Of a stretch of 64,000 nt of DNA, positions 18,127 to 27,737 are shown piece after piece. Both the position numbers and the translations under genes were made by a program. The first letter of the stretch is position 1; each line of letters begins with the position of its first letter. Origin of the DNA: Streptomyces alanosinicus (GTDB taxonomy: Bacteria > Actinomycetota > Actinomycetes > Streptomycetales > Streptomycetaceae); contig NZ_BMVG01000035.1 in the NCBI RefSeq assembly GCF_014650595.1, positions 1 to 64,000 of the forward strand, read 5' to 3'. The notes under the pieces were generated by a model. The model saw only the letters and a program-made list of their open reading frames with translations, ran no database searches and was not told where the DNA came from.

Positions 18127-19677
18127 GTGACCAGCAGGTATGCCTTCTACATAGGCTTGATGTTCGAGCGGGCGGCGGCACGTCATCCGCATGCGCCGGT
18201 GGTGCTGGACACCCCGCTGCAGCTGGCGCCCGAGGACGGGACCAGACTGACGCTCCGCCAGGTGGCCCTGCATGTGCGCACGCTGTCGGCGCGGCTGAAG
18301 TCGGCGGGCGTGCGGGCCGGGGACCGGGTCGCGGTCCACAAGACCAACAACTTCGACATCGCGCTGCTCGCGGCGGCCGTACAGCGGATCGGCGCGGTGC
18401 CCGCGCTGCTGTCGCCGCGGCTGGACGGCGAGACGGTCAGCCGGCTGCTGGAGCGGCTCGGCAGGCCGTGGCTGCTGAGCGACGCGGACAAGCTGCGGGA
18501 CTCCGGCATCGACCTGTCCGCGGCCCGGCGGGTGCTGCTGAGCGCCGGCGAGGAGCTGCCCGGCACCGAGCTGCTGACGCGGCACGCGGCGGCGCCGGTG
18601 CCCGCGCCGACGGTGCCCGGCCGCCGCGAGCCAGCGTTCATCTCGCACACCTCGGGCACCACCGGGCTGCCGAAGCTGGTGGTGCAGACCCCGGACGCGC
18701 TGTGGCACCGGGTGCGGCTGCAGAAGCTGGTCGCCTCGCGGATCTACGCCACCGAGTCCGTGGCGCTGTGCATGAGTTTTGTGCACGCCCGTTTCTACAC
18801 GGCCGTCGAGCTGGCGGTGGCGCACGGCAATCCGCTGCTGGTGATGGTCGACGAGGACCCGGCCACGGCGGGGGCGCTGTTCGCCGAGTACCGGCCAGGC
18901 ATCGTCGAGACACAGCCCAACACGTTCGTGGACTGGGAGGTGCTCGCCGGCGCGCCGGGTGCGCCGCTGGGCAACGTACGGATCTTCGCGGCGACGTTCG
19001 ACGCGATGCATCCGCGGACCGTGCAGACACTGCTGGGTGCCTCGCGGCGCCGCAAGCCCCGCTTCATCCAGCTGTACGGGCAGACCGAGACCGGCCCAGT
19101 GGCCGGCCAGTCGGTCACCCTGCGCTCCGCGGCCAGGGCCGCCGGGCGCAGCGTGGGGTGGCCGCTGCCGGGGGTGATCCGGATGCGGATCACCGATGCG
19201 GCCGGGCGCCCGGTCAAGCGGGGTGTGGAGGGGCATGTCGAGGTCCGCAGCCGCACCCGCGCCGTCACGTATCTCGGGGAGGACGAGCGGTTCCGAGGCC
19301 AGCTGAACCACGGCTGGTGGCGGATGGGCGACCTGGGGCACCGGGACGCGCTGGGCCGGCTGCACCTGCTGGACCGGGAGATCGACCACATCGCGTCCGT
19401 CGGCTCCAGCCTGGAGCTGGAGGACCGGCTGATGGAGCGGCTGCCCGAGCTGCGCGAGGTCGTGATCATCGCCGGTGACGACGGGGTGGCGGTGCCGGTG
19501 GTGTGCACCCGCGACGACGAGCCGCTGCCGCGGGAGCGCTGGGAGCGGGCGACGGCGGATCTGCCCGCGCTCGCGCCGATGCGTCATCTGCCCTACGCGG
19601 CGCTGCCGCACACCGCGACGGCCAAGGTCCGCCGCCCGGAGCTGATCCGGCTGCTCGCGGAGGGCGTCCATGGCTGA
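18127..19677 (+). CDS. ANL-superfamily adenylate-forming enzyme (divergent acyl/aryl-CoA ligase-like)
   Basis: A 516-residue AMP-forming enzyme. P-loop SHTSGTTGLPKLVVQTP (about 175-191), A5-like YGQTETGPVAGQ, and MGDLGHRDALG with the ribose-binding Asp are present. The hinge DREIDHIASVG is divergent (canonical RxKDxI replaced), and the C-terminal catalytic Lys region reads PHTATAKVRRPEL. It activates a carboxylate as acyl-AMP, then usually as CoA thioester. Because nitrous acid genes lie nearby, and CreM/AvaA6-type diazotases belong to this superfamily, a diazotase role is an alternative. GTG 18127 follows AAAGGAG. It heads the operon divergent from paaA and overlaps the thioesterase. Confidence 0.82.
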   Translation: MTSRYAFYIGLMFERAAARHPHAPVVLDTPLQLAPEDGTRLTLRQVALHVRTLSARLKSAGVRAGDRVAVHKTNNFDIALLAAAVQRIGAVPALLSPRLDGETVSRLLERLGRPWLLSDADKLRDSGIDLSAARRVLLSAGEELPGTELLTRHAAAPVPAPTVPGRREPAFISHTSGTTGLPKLVVQTPDALWHRVRLQKLVASRIYATESVALCMSFVHARFYTAVELAVAHGNPLLVMVDEDPATAGALFAEYRPGIVETQPNTFVDWEVLAGAPGAPLGNVRIFAATFDAMHPRTVQTLLGASRRRKPRFIQLYGQTETGPVAGQSVTLRSAARAAGRSVGWPLPGVIRMRITDAAGRPVKRGVEGHVEVRSRTRAVTYLGEDERFRGQLNHGWWRMGDLGHRDALGRLHLLDREIDHIASVGSSLELEDRLMERLPELREVVIIAGDDGVAVPVVCTRDDEPLPRERWERATADLPALAPMRHLPYAALPHTATAKVRRPELIRLLAEGVHG

Positions 19678-20083
19678 GCCGGCCCTGGCGCCGGCGCACG
19701 TGCCGGTGTCCGAACTGGAGCGGCGGCTCGGCATCGAGCTGACGTCCGCGACGCCCGAGCGCGTCGAGGGCAGCATGCCGGTCGACGGCAACCGGCAGCC
19801 GTTCGGGGTGCTGCACGGCGGCGCGTCCTGTGTGCTCGCCGAGACCCTCGCCTCCGTCGGCGGCTGTCTGCACTTCGCGCCGGGCGCGGCGGCCGGCACC
19901 GAGATCAGCGCCACGCATCTGCGGCCCGCGACGGGCGGCCGGGTCACCGGTGTCGCCACCGCCGTACGGCTGGGCCGCAGCCACGCGACGTACGAGATCC
20001 GCGTCACCGACGACCAGGACCGCCTGGTCTGCGTCGCCCGCATGACGTGTGTGGCGACGCCCGGAACGTCCCCGGGCCGCTGA
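19670..20083 (+). CDS. PaaI/MenI-type hotdog thioesterase
   Basis: A 137-residue single hotdog domain with the family motif GVLHGGASCVLAETLAS (HGG plus catalytic Glu) and a GTEISATHLRPA strand. Such enzymes hydrolyse aryl- or acyl-CoA thioesters, often to rescue CoA from stalled intermediates; PaaI does this for ring-hydroxylated phenylacetyl-CoA. Its ATG overlaps the ligase stop by 8 nt. In this context it may release or proofread products of the Paa epoxidase. Confidence 0.88.
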   Translation: MAEPALAPAHVPVSELERRLGIELTSATPERVEGSMPVDGNRQPFGVLHGGASCVLAETLASVGGCLHFAPGAAAGTEISATHLRPATGGRVTGVATAVRLGRSHATYEIRVTDDQDRLVCVARMTCVATPGTSPGR

Positions 20084-20142
20084 GAGCCCCGTCCCCACCG
20101 GCCGCCCGGGCCCACGCCCGGGGGCGGCCGCCGGAGGAGTCC

Positions 20143-21834
20143 ATGCAGCAACACTCCCCTTCGATACCTCTACCGTCTCTGCCGTCTCTGCCGTCTCTGT
20201 CACCGCAGCCACCTCTCTCACCTCTCTCACCCACCGCGTATCCCGACACGTTCGCCCGGGACAGCCTGCCGCCGCCGGGTGAGTGGCCCGTCTTCCGTTT
20301 CGACCTTCCCGAGCTGCGCTATCCGGACCGGCTCAACTCCGCGGCCGAGCTGCTGGACCGGGCCGTCGCCGACGGCGCCGGCGGGCGGCCCTGTCTGACC
20401 GACGCCTCGGGCACCACCTGGAGCTACGCCGAGACCCTCGACCTCGCGGCCCGTATCGGCACCGTCCTGGTCCGCGACATGGGGCTCGTGCCCGGCAACC
20501 GAGTACTGCTGCGCGGCCCCAACTCGCCCTGGCTGGCGGCCTGTTGGCTGGCCGTGCTGCGGGTGGGCGGCATCGCGGTCAGCACCGTGCCGATGCTGCG
20601 CGCGGGCGAACTCGCCGATCTCGCCGAGCGGGCCCGGATCCGGCTGTCCCTGTGCGAGGAGGGGTACGCCGACGAGCTGACGGCGGCCGGCACCGGGCGG
20701 CCGGTGCTGACCTACCGGGCCGATGACGGCGGCGAACTCGGCCGCAGGGCCGCGGGTGCCGCCTGGGCCCCGGCCGCCCGGACCGCCGCCGACGACGTGG
20801 CACTGATCGCGTTCACCTCGGGCACCAGCGGCGAACCCAAGGCGACGGCCCACTTCCACCGTGATGTGCTCGCCATCGCGGACACCTTCGCACGGCATGT
20901 GCTGCACCCCCGCCCCGACGACGTGTTCGCGGGCAGTCCGCCGCTCGCGTTCACGTTCGGACTCGGCGGGCTGCTGATCTTCCCGCTGCGGGCCAGGGCA
21001 CGGGCCGTGCTGCTTCAGGAGGCGGGCCCGCGCGCCCTCTTCGGCGCCGTCCGGCGGCTCGGGGTGACCGTACTGTTCACCGCGCCGACCGCCTACCGTG
21101 CCGTGCTGCCCGAGATCGGGTCGTACGACCTGGGCGGGCTGCGCCTGTGCGTGTCGGCGGGTGAGGCGCTCGGCGAGCGGACCTGGCGCGACTTCCGCGA
21201 CGCGACCGGACTGGAGATCATCGACGGCATCGGCTCCACGGAGATGCTGCATGTGTTCATCGCGGCGGCCGGCGACGACATCCGGCCCGGCTCGACCGGG
21301 CGGGCGGTACCCGGCTACCGGGCCAGGATCGTCGACGACACCGGCCGGGAGCTGCCCGACGGGGTGCCGGGCCGGCTCGCCGTGCAGGGGCCGACCGGCT
21401 GCCGCTATCTCGCCGATCCGCGCCAGCGCCGCCAGGTGCAGGACGGCTGGAACCTCACCGGCGACGTCTATGTCCGCGACGCCGACGGCTACTTCTGGTA
21501 CCAGGCGCGCGCCGACGACATGATCGTCTCGGCCGGCTACAACATCGCCGCGCCCGAGGTGGAGCAGGCGCTGCTGCGTCATCCGGCGGTCGCCGAGTGC
21601 GGGGTGGCGGGCGCGCCGGACGCCGAGCGCGGCACCGTCGTCAAGGCGTTCGTGCTGCCCGCGCCCGGTGTCCGTCCGAGCCCCGAACTCGCCCGCGAGC
21701 TGCAGGACTTCACCAAGCGGCAGATCGCTCCCTACAAGTACCCGCGGCAGATCGAGTTCGTGGCCGAACTGCCCTACAGCACCACCGGGAAGCTGCGCCG
21801 CGTCGCGCTGCGTCAGGCCGGTGCGCCGGCCTGA
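20143..21834 (+). CDS. benzoate/2-aminobenzoate-CoA ligase family protein
   Basis: A 563-residue AMP-forming ligase. The N-terminal 30 residues are Ser/Pro/Leu repeats from three CCGTCTCTG copies. The core includes FTSGTSGEPKATAHFHRD, DGIGSTEMLHVF (the benzoate-CoA ligase signature around GSTExLH), RADDMIVSAGYNIAAPEVE and PYSTTGKLRRVAL with the catalytic Lys. This family loads benzoate, aminobenzoate or related acids onto CoA. With a TrpE-TrpG fusion two genes downstream, anthranilate is the natural candidate substrate. ATG 20143 follows GGAGG. Confidence 0.87.
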   Translation: MQQHSPSIPLPSLPSLPSLSPQPPLSPLSPTAYPDTFARDSLPPPGEWPVFRFDLPELRYPDRLNSAAELLDRAVADGAGGRPCLTDASGTTWSYAETLDLAARIGTVLVRDMGLVPGNRVLLRGPNSPWLAACWLAVLRVGGIAVSTVPMLRAGELADLAERARIRLSLCEEGYADELTAAGTGRPVLTYRADDGGELGRRAAGAAWAPAARTAADDVALIAFTSGTSGEPKATAHFHRDVLAIADTFARHVLHPRPDDVFAGSPPLAFTFGLGGLLIFPLRARARAVLLQEAGPRALFGAVRRLGVTVLFTAPTAYRAVLPEIGSYDLGGLRLCVSAGEALGERTWRDFRDATGLEIIDGIGSTEMLHVFIAAAGDDIRPGSTGRAVPGYRARIVDDTGRELPDGVPGRLAVQGPTGCRYLADPRQRRQVQDGWNLTGDVYVRDADGYFWYQARADDMIVSAGYNIAAPEVEQALLRHPAVAECGVAGAPDAERGTVVKAFVLPAPGVRPSPELARELQDFTKRQIAPYKYPRQIEFVAELPYSTTGKLRRVALRQAGAPA

Positions 21835-21882
21835 GGCCTTCACCCAGGGCCGTGACCAACCACCACACAAGGGGAGAACCAT

Positions 21883-23430
21883 ATGATCAACAGGAGGCGT
21901 CTGCTCGGCTCCGGGGCCACGGCCGCGGCGGCGGCCGTCGGTATCGCCGGGGTCGGCGCCGTCGGCGCCCAGGCCCAGGCCCGGCGGCGCACCGCCGCCG
22001 GCGCGGACGGGAAGTGGGAGCGGCTGCGCAACGCCGTGCGCGGTGACGTCGTACTGCCCGACGACGCGGCGTACGCACGCGCCCGGCAGCTGGCGTCGGC
22101 GCAGTTCGACCACATCGCCCCGCAGGGCGTGGTGTACTGCGAGACCCCGGGCGATGTGTCGGCCGCGCTCGCCTTCGCCCACCACTACGGCCTGGACAGC
22201 GCGGTGCGCAGCGGCGGGCACAGCTTCGCCGGCTGGTCGACGTCCGAGGGCGTCGTCATCGACCTGTCCCGGCTGAACCGGGTGCGGGTGACGGGGTCGA
22301 CGGTGCGGGTCGGGCCGGGCGCGCAGGCCGTCGATGTGCTCGGGGCGCTCGCCCCGCTCGGCATGAGTGTGCCCGCCGGGTTCTGTCCGACGGTGTGTCC
22401 GGGCGGTTTCGTCACCGGCGGCGGCATGGGCTGGCAGTTCCGCAAGTACGGCCCGACGTCCGACCGGCTGGTGTCGGCGCAGGTCGTGCTTGCCGACGGC
22501 AGCGTAGTGACCGCCTCGCAGCGGGAGAACCCCGATCTGCTGTGGGCGCTGCGCGGCGGGGGCGGCGGCAACTTCGGCGTCGTCACCGACTTCGAACTCG
22601 CCCCCACGCACGAGCCGCACGTGGTCACCTTCGATCTGACGTGGCCGTGGCAGCAGGCCGAGCGGGTGCTGACCGCGTGGCAGGAGTGGGCGCGCACCGC
22701 GCCGGCGCATCTGGCGCCGCGGGCCGGGGTGCTGCTGAAGGACGCGGCGCCGGGTGCGGAGCCGGTGGTGCTGGTCTCCGGTGTGTCCTTCGGCGAGCGG
22801 GACGAACTGGAGACTCTGCTGGCCGACCTGTACGGTTCGATCGGCAGCCGCCCGGCCACCGAGGTGGTCGCCGACCGGGCCTACGACAAGGCGATGATGC
22901 GGCTGTTCGGCTGCGAGAACGACTCGCTGGACCAGTGCCATGTCACCGGCAGCAACCCGGAGGCGCTGCTGCCGCGCACCACATGGATCAAGCACCGCAG
23001 CCGGATGTTCGCCCGGTCCATTCCCGAGGGCGGCATCGCGGGGATGCTGGCCACCTTCGAGCGGGACCGTCGCGCGGGCCAGTACCGCTACCTGGGGGTG
23101 CTGTCGCTGGGCGGCAACGCCAACGACATGGCGCCGGGCGAGACGGCGTATGTGCACCGTGACGCCGAGTTGTTCGCGGTGTTCTCGGTGGGCCTCGGCC
23201 GGCCCGAACCGGAGAGCGAGGACCTGGCGGCGGCGCTCGCCTGGTCGGACGGGGCGTTCGCGGCGATGGACCCGTACTCCAACGGCCGTACCTATGTGAA
23301 CTATCCGGATCCGGGCCTGGCCGACTGGGCCGACGCGTACTACGGCACCAATCTGCCGCGGCTGCGGCGGGTCAAGCGGGCCTACGACCCGTACGGCTTC
23401 TTCCGCTTCCCGCACGCCCTCCGCGCCTGA
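21883..23430 (+). CDS. FAD-linked oxidase, berberine-bridge-enzyme type, Tat-exported
   Basis: A 515-residue oxidase. The N-terminus NRRRLLGSG followed by an Ala-rich hydrophobic stretch is a twin-arginine signal. VRSGGHSFAGWS carries the His for 8-alpha linkage to FAD, and GFCPTVCPGG carries the Cys for 6-S-linkage, so bicovalent FAD is likely. FAD-binding core GGGMGWQFRKYGP and the C-terminal BBE motif YPDPGLADW...YYGTNLPRL...YDPYGFFRF are present. It probably oxidises an alcohol, ring or C-N bond using O2, possibly extracellularly as a late step. Between the ligase and the anthranilate synthase genes, same strand. Confidence 0.9.
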   Translation: MINRRRLLGSGATAAAAAVGIAGVGAVGAQAQARRRTAAGADGKWERLRNAVRGDVVLPDDAAYARARQLASAQFDHIAPQGVVYCETPGDVSAALAFAHHYGLDSAVRSGGHSFAGWSTSEGVVIDLSRLNRVRVTGSTVRVGPGAQAVDVLGALAPLGMSVPAGFCPTVCPGGFVTGGGMGWQFRKYGPTSDRLVSAQVVLADGSVVTASQRENPDLLWALRGGGGGNFGVVTDFELAPTHEPHVVTFDLTWPWQQAERVLTAWQEWARTAPAHLAPRAGVLLKDAAPGAEPVVLVSGVSFGERDELETLLADLYGSIGSRPATEVVADRAYDKAMMRLFGCENDSLDQCHVTGSNPEALLPRTTWIKHRSRMFARSIPEGGIAGMLATFERDRRAGQYRYLGVLSLGGNANDMAPGETAYVHRDAELFAVFSVGLGRPEPESEDLAAALAWSDGAFAAMDPYSNGRTYVNYPDPGLADWADAYYGTNLPRLRRVKRAYDPYGFFRFPHALRA

Positions 23431-23505
23431 CCTGCGCCCCCCGGCGGCTCGCACGGCGCGGCGGGCCGCCGCATACCCCACTCACCTGTCGGAAAGAGAG
23501 TTCGC

Positions 23506-25722
23506 ATGTCCCTCCTGGAGGCCGCGTCCCCCGCCCTCGCCCTTGCCCCGGGCGCCCACTGGACCACCCCGGCCGGTGTGGCGGTGCGGCGCACCGTCGA
23601 GCCGGCCGGCTCCGCCGCGAGCGTGCGCGCCGCGCTGGAGAGCGCCCTGGACGAGCGGCGCGGCCTGCTGCTCTTCCGCGGCCACGACCGGGTGATCGGC
23701 TATGTCGACCCGCCGCTGGAGATCGATGTGCGCGGTGACGTGCTGACCGTCACCGCCCTCAACGACCGCGGCCGGGTGCTGCTGCCAGCGGTGCGCGGTG
23801 CCGTGGCGGGCACGCTGCTGCTGCGGGAGGCCGGCGACGGGCGCGTCAGCGGGGTGGCCGCCGTCGCGGACGGCGAGTTCGCCGAGGAGGAGCGGACGCG
23901 GCGGGCCGGGGTGTTCGGCGCGCTGCGCGCCCTGGTCGGTGCGCTCGCCGGGCCCGACGGGGATCTGCTGGGCCTGTACGGCGCGTTCGGCTACGACCTG
24001 ATCTTCCACCTCGACCCGGTGGACCTGCGCACACCGCGGGCCGCGGGCGACCGCGACCTGGTGCTGCAGCTGCCCGACGAGATCGTCGACCTGGATCTGC
24101 GGCGCGATGTCGCGGTGCGCCACGCCTACGAGTTCACCTTCGGCGGCCGGGACACCTGCGGGCTGCCGCGCGGCACCGCCGCGGTGCCCTACCGGCCGGG
24201 CCGGCCGGCCGAGGAGCGTGATCACGCGCCGGGCGAGTACGCCGGTGTCGTACGGCGCGCGATGCCGTACTTCGAGCAGGGCGAGCTGTTCGAGGCGGTG
24301 CCCGGGCAGGTGTTCCGGCGGCCCGCGCCGCAGTCGCCGTCCGCCCTGTTCCGGCGGCTGCGCGCGCAGAACCCGGCGCCGCACAGCCTGCTCGCCCATC
24401 TCGGCGAGGGCGAGTACCTGGTGGGGGCGTCGCCGGAGATGTTCGTCGACGTGGCCCGCGAGGACCTTCCCCTGGGGCGGGGGCTGATGGTGCGCACCTC
24501 GCCGATCAGCGGCACCGCGCCGCGCGGCCGCGACGCCTTCGAGGACGCCGCACGCGTCAAGGAGCTGCTGGCCTCCGTGAAGGAGGAGTCGGAGCTGACC
24601 ATGTGCACCGACGTCGACCGCAACGACAAGGCGAAGGTGTGTGTGCCGGGCACGGTCCGGGTCACCGACCGGCGCCGTATCGAGCGCTACTCGGCGGTCA
24701 TCCACACCGTGGACCGGGTGGAGGGCCGGCTGCGCGAGGACCGGGACGCGCTGGACGCGTTCCTCGCGCACCTGTGGGCGGTCACCGTGACCGGCGCGCC
24801 CAAGCTGGCGGCGGTGCAGTTCATCGAGGACGTGGAGCGCTCCCCGCGCCGCTGGTACGGCGGCGCGGTGGGCCGTGTCGGGCTCGACGGGACGCTGGAG
24901 ACGGTGCTGACGCTGCGCACCATCCAGCTGCGCGACGGGGTGGCGACCGTGCGCGCCGGGGCGACCCTGCTGCATGACTCCGACCCGGCCCTGGAGGAGC
25001 GGGAGACCGAGCTGAAGGCGCGTGCCCTGCTGCGGGCGCTGGAGTCCGATGACCTCAACTCCTCGGATTTCTCCGGGAGTTCGGCCGTCGACGAGGTACC
25101 GGAGGGGGTCGGGGCGGGTCTTCGGGTGCTGCTCGTCGACCACCGCGACTCCTTCGCGCACTGCCTGGCCGACTATCTGCGCCAGACCGGCGCGCAGGTC
25201 ACCACCTACCGGGCCGGCCGCCATCTGCCGGTCATCGAGCGGGAACGCCCCGACCTGGTGGTGCTCTCCCCCGGCCCCGGCCGCCCCGCCGACTTCGGCC
25301 TGTCGGACACCCTCGACCTCACCGGGCGTCTGGGCATCCCGGTGTTCGGCGTGTGTCTGGGCCTGCAGGGCCTGGTGGAGCACTGCGGCGGCACGCTGGG
25401 CACGCTGACGACGCCGGTGCACGGCAAGCCGTCGCGGGTCAGCGCCGTCGACGGCGGCGGGCGGCTGCTCGACGGGCTGCCCGACACGTTCGAGGTGGGC
25501 CGCTACCACTCGCTGTACGCGCGCCCCGACCAGCTGCCGCCGGACCTGCGCGTCACCGCCCTGACCGAGGACGGAGTGGTCATGGCCGTCGAGCACCGCA
25601 GCCGACCGCTGGCCGCGGTGCAGTTCCACCCCGAGTCGATCATGACGGCGCGTGGTGCGGTCGGCCGCCGGATCGTCGCCAACGCCGTTGCCTCGCTGAC
25701 CCGTTCGGCCGTGCGCGGCTGA
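23506..25722 (+). CDS. fused TrpE-TrpG chorismate amidotransferase (anthranilate/aminodeoxy(iso)chorismate synthase family)
   Basis: A 738-residue two-domain enzyme. Residues 1 to about 515 are the chorismate-binding TrpE-like domain (LVGASPEMFV, RTSPISGTAPRGRDAFED, SELTMCTDVDRNDKAKV, TVTGAPKLAAVQFIE, YGGAVGRVGLDG). A linker leads to a class I glutamine amidotransferase at about 540-735 with GVCLGLQGLVEH (Cys nucleophile) and VQFHPES (His-x-Glu). It aminates chorismate using glutamine; the family covers anthranilate synthase (pyruvate released) and PhzE-type ADIC synthase. No PhzD or PabC partner is seen here, so anthranilate is favoured. It provides an aromatic amine next to the nitrous acid genes. 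Confidence 0.9.
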   Translation: MSLLEAASPALALAPGAHWTTPAGVAVRRTVEPAGSAASVRAALESALDERRGLLLFRGHDRVIGYVDPPLEIDVRGDVLTVTALNDRGRVLLPAVRGAVAGTLLLREAGDGRVSGVAAVADGEFAEEERTRRAGVFGALRALVGALAGPDGDLLGLYGAFGYDLIFHLDPVDLRTPRAAGDRDLVLQLPDEIVDLDLRRDVAVRHAYEFTFGGRDTCGLPRGTAAVPYRPGRPAEERDHAPGEYAGVVRRAMPYFEQGELFEAVPGQVFRRPAPQSPSALFRRLRAQNPAPHSLLAHLGEGEYLVGASPEMFVDVAREDLPLGRGLMVRTSPISGTAPRGRDAFEDAARVKELLASVKEESELTMCTDVDRNDKAKVCVPGTVRVTDRRRIERYSAVIHTVDRVEGRLREDRDALDAFLAHLWAVTVTGAPKLAAVQFIEDVERSPRRWYGGAVGRVGLDGTLETVLTLRTIQLRDGVATVRAGATLLHDSDPALEERETELKARALLRALESDDLNSSDFSGSSAVDEVPEGVGAGLRVLLVDHRDSFAHCLADYLRQTGAQVTTYRAGRHLPVIERERPDLVVLSPGPGRPADFGLSDTLDLTGRLGIPVFGVCLGLQGLVEHCGGTLGTLTTPVHGKPSRVSAVDGGGRLLDGLPDTFEVGRYHSLYARPDQLPPDLRVTALTEDGVVMAVEHRSRPLAAVQFHPESIMTARGAVGRRIVANAVASLTRSAVRG

Positions 25723-25766
25723 CCGGGCCGAGCCCCCCTTCCCCCCTTTTTCTCCCGGAGGTTTCC

Positions 25767-27737
25767 ATGGCGCTCGCCGCCAGCGAGGTCCAGCTGTGCA
25801 TCATCGGTGCCGGGCCGCGCGGACTGTCCGTGCTCGAACGGCTCTGCGCCAACGAGCGTGCCGCGCCCCGGCACACGGCGGTGACCGTGCACGTCGTCGA
25901 CCCGCATCCGCCGGGCGCCGGCCGGGTGTGGCGCACCGGCCAGTCGCGGCAGCTGCTGATGAACACGGTGGCGTCCCAGGTGACGGTGTACACCGACGAC
26001 AGCGTCGATGTCGCCGGGCCCATCCAGCCGGGCCCGAGCCTTTATGAGTGGGCCGTCGCGTTCGGCCGGGGCCCGAAGAGCGCGGACGCCGGCGAGGAGC
26101 GGGTGCGGGGCGAGGCGGCACGGCTGGGCCCTGACAGCTATCCGACGCGGGCGCTGTACGGGCGCTATCTGCAGGAGGTGTTCGCCCGCGTCGTCGCCGG
26201 CGCGCCACGGCACGTCACGGTGCGGGTGCACGGCTGCCGGGCGGTGGCCCTGGACGATGCCGCGCTGCCGGGCGGCGCGCAGCGCGTACAGCTGGAGGAC
26301 GGCACCGTCCTGGACGGTCTGGACGCGGTGGTCAGCGCGCAGGGGCATGTGCCGCTGCGTCCGTCGCGGCGGGAGAGCGAGACGGCGCGGAAGGCGGCCC
26401 GGCACGGGCTGCGCTATGTGCGGCCCGCGAACCCGGCGGACGTCGACCTGTCCGGCGTCGGGGCCGGGCAGGCGGTGGTGCTGCGCGGTCTGGGCCTGAA
26501 TTTCTTCGACCACATGGCGCTGCTGACGTGCGGCCGTGGCGGACGCTTCGCCCGCACCGCGGCGGGCACGCTGGTGTACCACCCCTCGGGCGAGGAGCCG
26601 CGGCTGTACGCGGGTTCGCGGCGGGGCGTGCCGTACGCGGCGCGCGGCGAGAACCAGAAGGGGGCGTACGGCCGGCATGTGCCGCGGGTGCTGACCGAGC
26701 AGGTCGCCGAGCGGCTGCGCAAGGAGGCGGGCGGGGCCGGCCTGGACTTCCGGCGGCAGCTGTGGCCGCTGATCGCGAAGGAGGTGGAGAGCGTCTACTA
26801 CGGTGCGCTGCTGGCCGAGCGCGGCCGGGCCGGTGAGCGGGCCGCCGCCGTCGACGCGTATCTGGCGGCGCAGGGCCCGCGGCAGGAGGCCGAGGTCCTG
26901 GACCGGTACGGCGTCGCCGAGGGCGACCGGTGGGACTGGGAGCGCGTCGCCCGCCCGTACGCCGGGTGTTCCCTCGCCGACCGGGACGCGTTCCGGTCCT
27001 GGCTGCTGGCGTATCTGGCGGCGGATCTGCGCGCGGCGCGGCAGGGCAATGTCGACGGGCCGGTCAAGGCGGCGCTGGACGTGCTGCGCGATCTGCGCAA
27101 CGAGATACGACTCGCGGTCGACCACCGCGGTCTGGACGGCGCCTCGCACCGCGACGACCTGGACGGCTGGTACACCCCGCTCAACGCGTTCCTGTCGATC
27201 GGCCCGCCCGCGTCCCGTATCGAGGAGATGCGGGCGCTGATCGAGGCGGGCGTTCTGGAGGTGCTCGGCCCGGGGTTGCGCGTGGAGCTGGACACGCAGG
27301 GTGGTGAACCGGCGTTCGTGGCCTGGTCGGACGCGGTGCCGGGGCCCGCGGTGCGGGCCCGGACGCTCATCGAGGCGCGGCTGCCGGAGCCGGATCTGCG
27401 CCGTACCGCCGACCCGCTGCTGCACCGGCTGTTGGCCACCGGGCAGGCGCGGCTGCACCAGGTGCCGTCGCCGTCGGGCGCGTACGAGACCGGCGGGCTC
27501 GCGGTGACACCCCGCCCCTACCGGGTGCTGGACGCGCGCGGCGCGGCACATCCGCGGCGGTTCGCGTACGGGGTGCCGACAGAGGCGGTGCACTGGGTGA
27601 CGGCCGCCGGCATCCGGCCCGGCGTCGACTCGGTGACGCTGGGCGACTCCGACGCCATCGCGCGGGCGGCGCTGGCCGTCGGCCGGGCGGACGCGGTGGG
27701 CTCCGTGGACGAGGTGCCGATGGAGGCGGCGGCATGA
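25767..27737 (+). CDS. creE: CreE-family FAD-dependent monooxygenase (aspartate to nitrosuccinate)
   Basis: A 656-residue FAD/NAD(P)-binding protein of the NAD_binding_9 type. The N-terminus CIIGAGPRGLSVLERLCAN is followed by VVDPHPPGAGRVWRTGQS and LLMNTVASQVTVYTDDS. GLGLNFFDHMALLT lies mid-protein. This family includes CreE and FzmM, which oxidise L-aspartate to nitrosuccinate. The assignment rests on family resemblance plus the tight pairing with a CreD-type lyase that overlaps its stop (ATGA). ATG 25767 follows CCGGAGG. Related flavoproteins of unknown role exist, so the exact substrate is inferred. Confidence 0.82.
   Translation: MALAASEVQLCIIGAGPRGLSVLERLCANERAAPRHTAVTVHVVDPHPPGAGRVWRTGQSRQLLMNTVASQVTVYTDDSVDVAGPIQPGPSLYEWAVAFGRGPKSADAGEERVRGEAARLGPDSYPTRALYGRYLQEVFARVVAGAPRHVTVRVHGCRAVALDDAALPGGAQRVQLEDGTVLDGLDAVVSAQGHVPLRPSRRESETARKAARHGLRYVRPANPADVDLSGVGAGQAVVLRGLGLNFFDHMALLTCGRGGRFARTAAGTLVYHPSGEEPRLYAGSRRGVPYAARGENQKGAYGRHVPRVLTEQVAERLRKEAGGAGLDFRRQLWPLIAKEVESVYYGALLAERGRAGERAAAVDAYLAAQGPRQEAEVLDRYGVAEGDRWDWERVARPYAGCSLADRDAFRSWLLAYLAADLRAARQGNVDGPVKAALDVLRDLRNEIRLAVDHRGLDGASHRDDLDGWYTPLNAFLSIGPPASRIEEMRALIEAGVLEVLGPGLRVELDTQGGEPAFVAWSDAVPGPAVRARTLIEARLPEPDLRRTADPLLHRLLATGQARLHQVPSPSGAYETGGLAVTPRPYRVLDARGAAHPRRFAYGVPTEAVHWVTAAGIRPGVDSVTLGDSDAIARAALAVGRADAVGSVDEVPMEAAA

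Noticed and set aside
20227-23481. Very long minus-strand open frame (over 1000 codons) opposite ligase and oxidase genes
   Set aside because: It lies antisense to genes with clear family motifs; long stop-free antisense frames are expected in high-GC DNA, and the protein has no recognisable domain.
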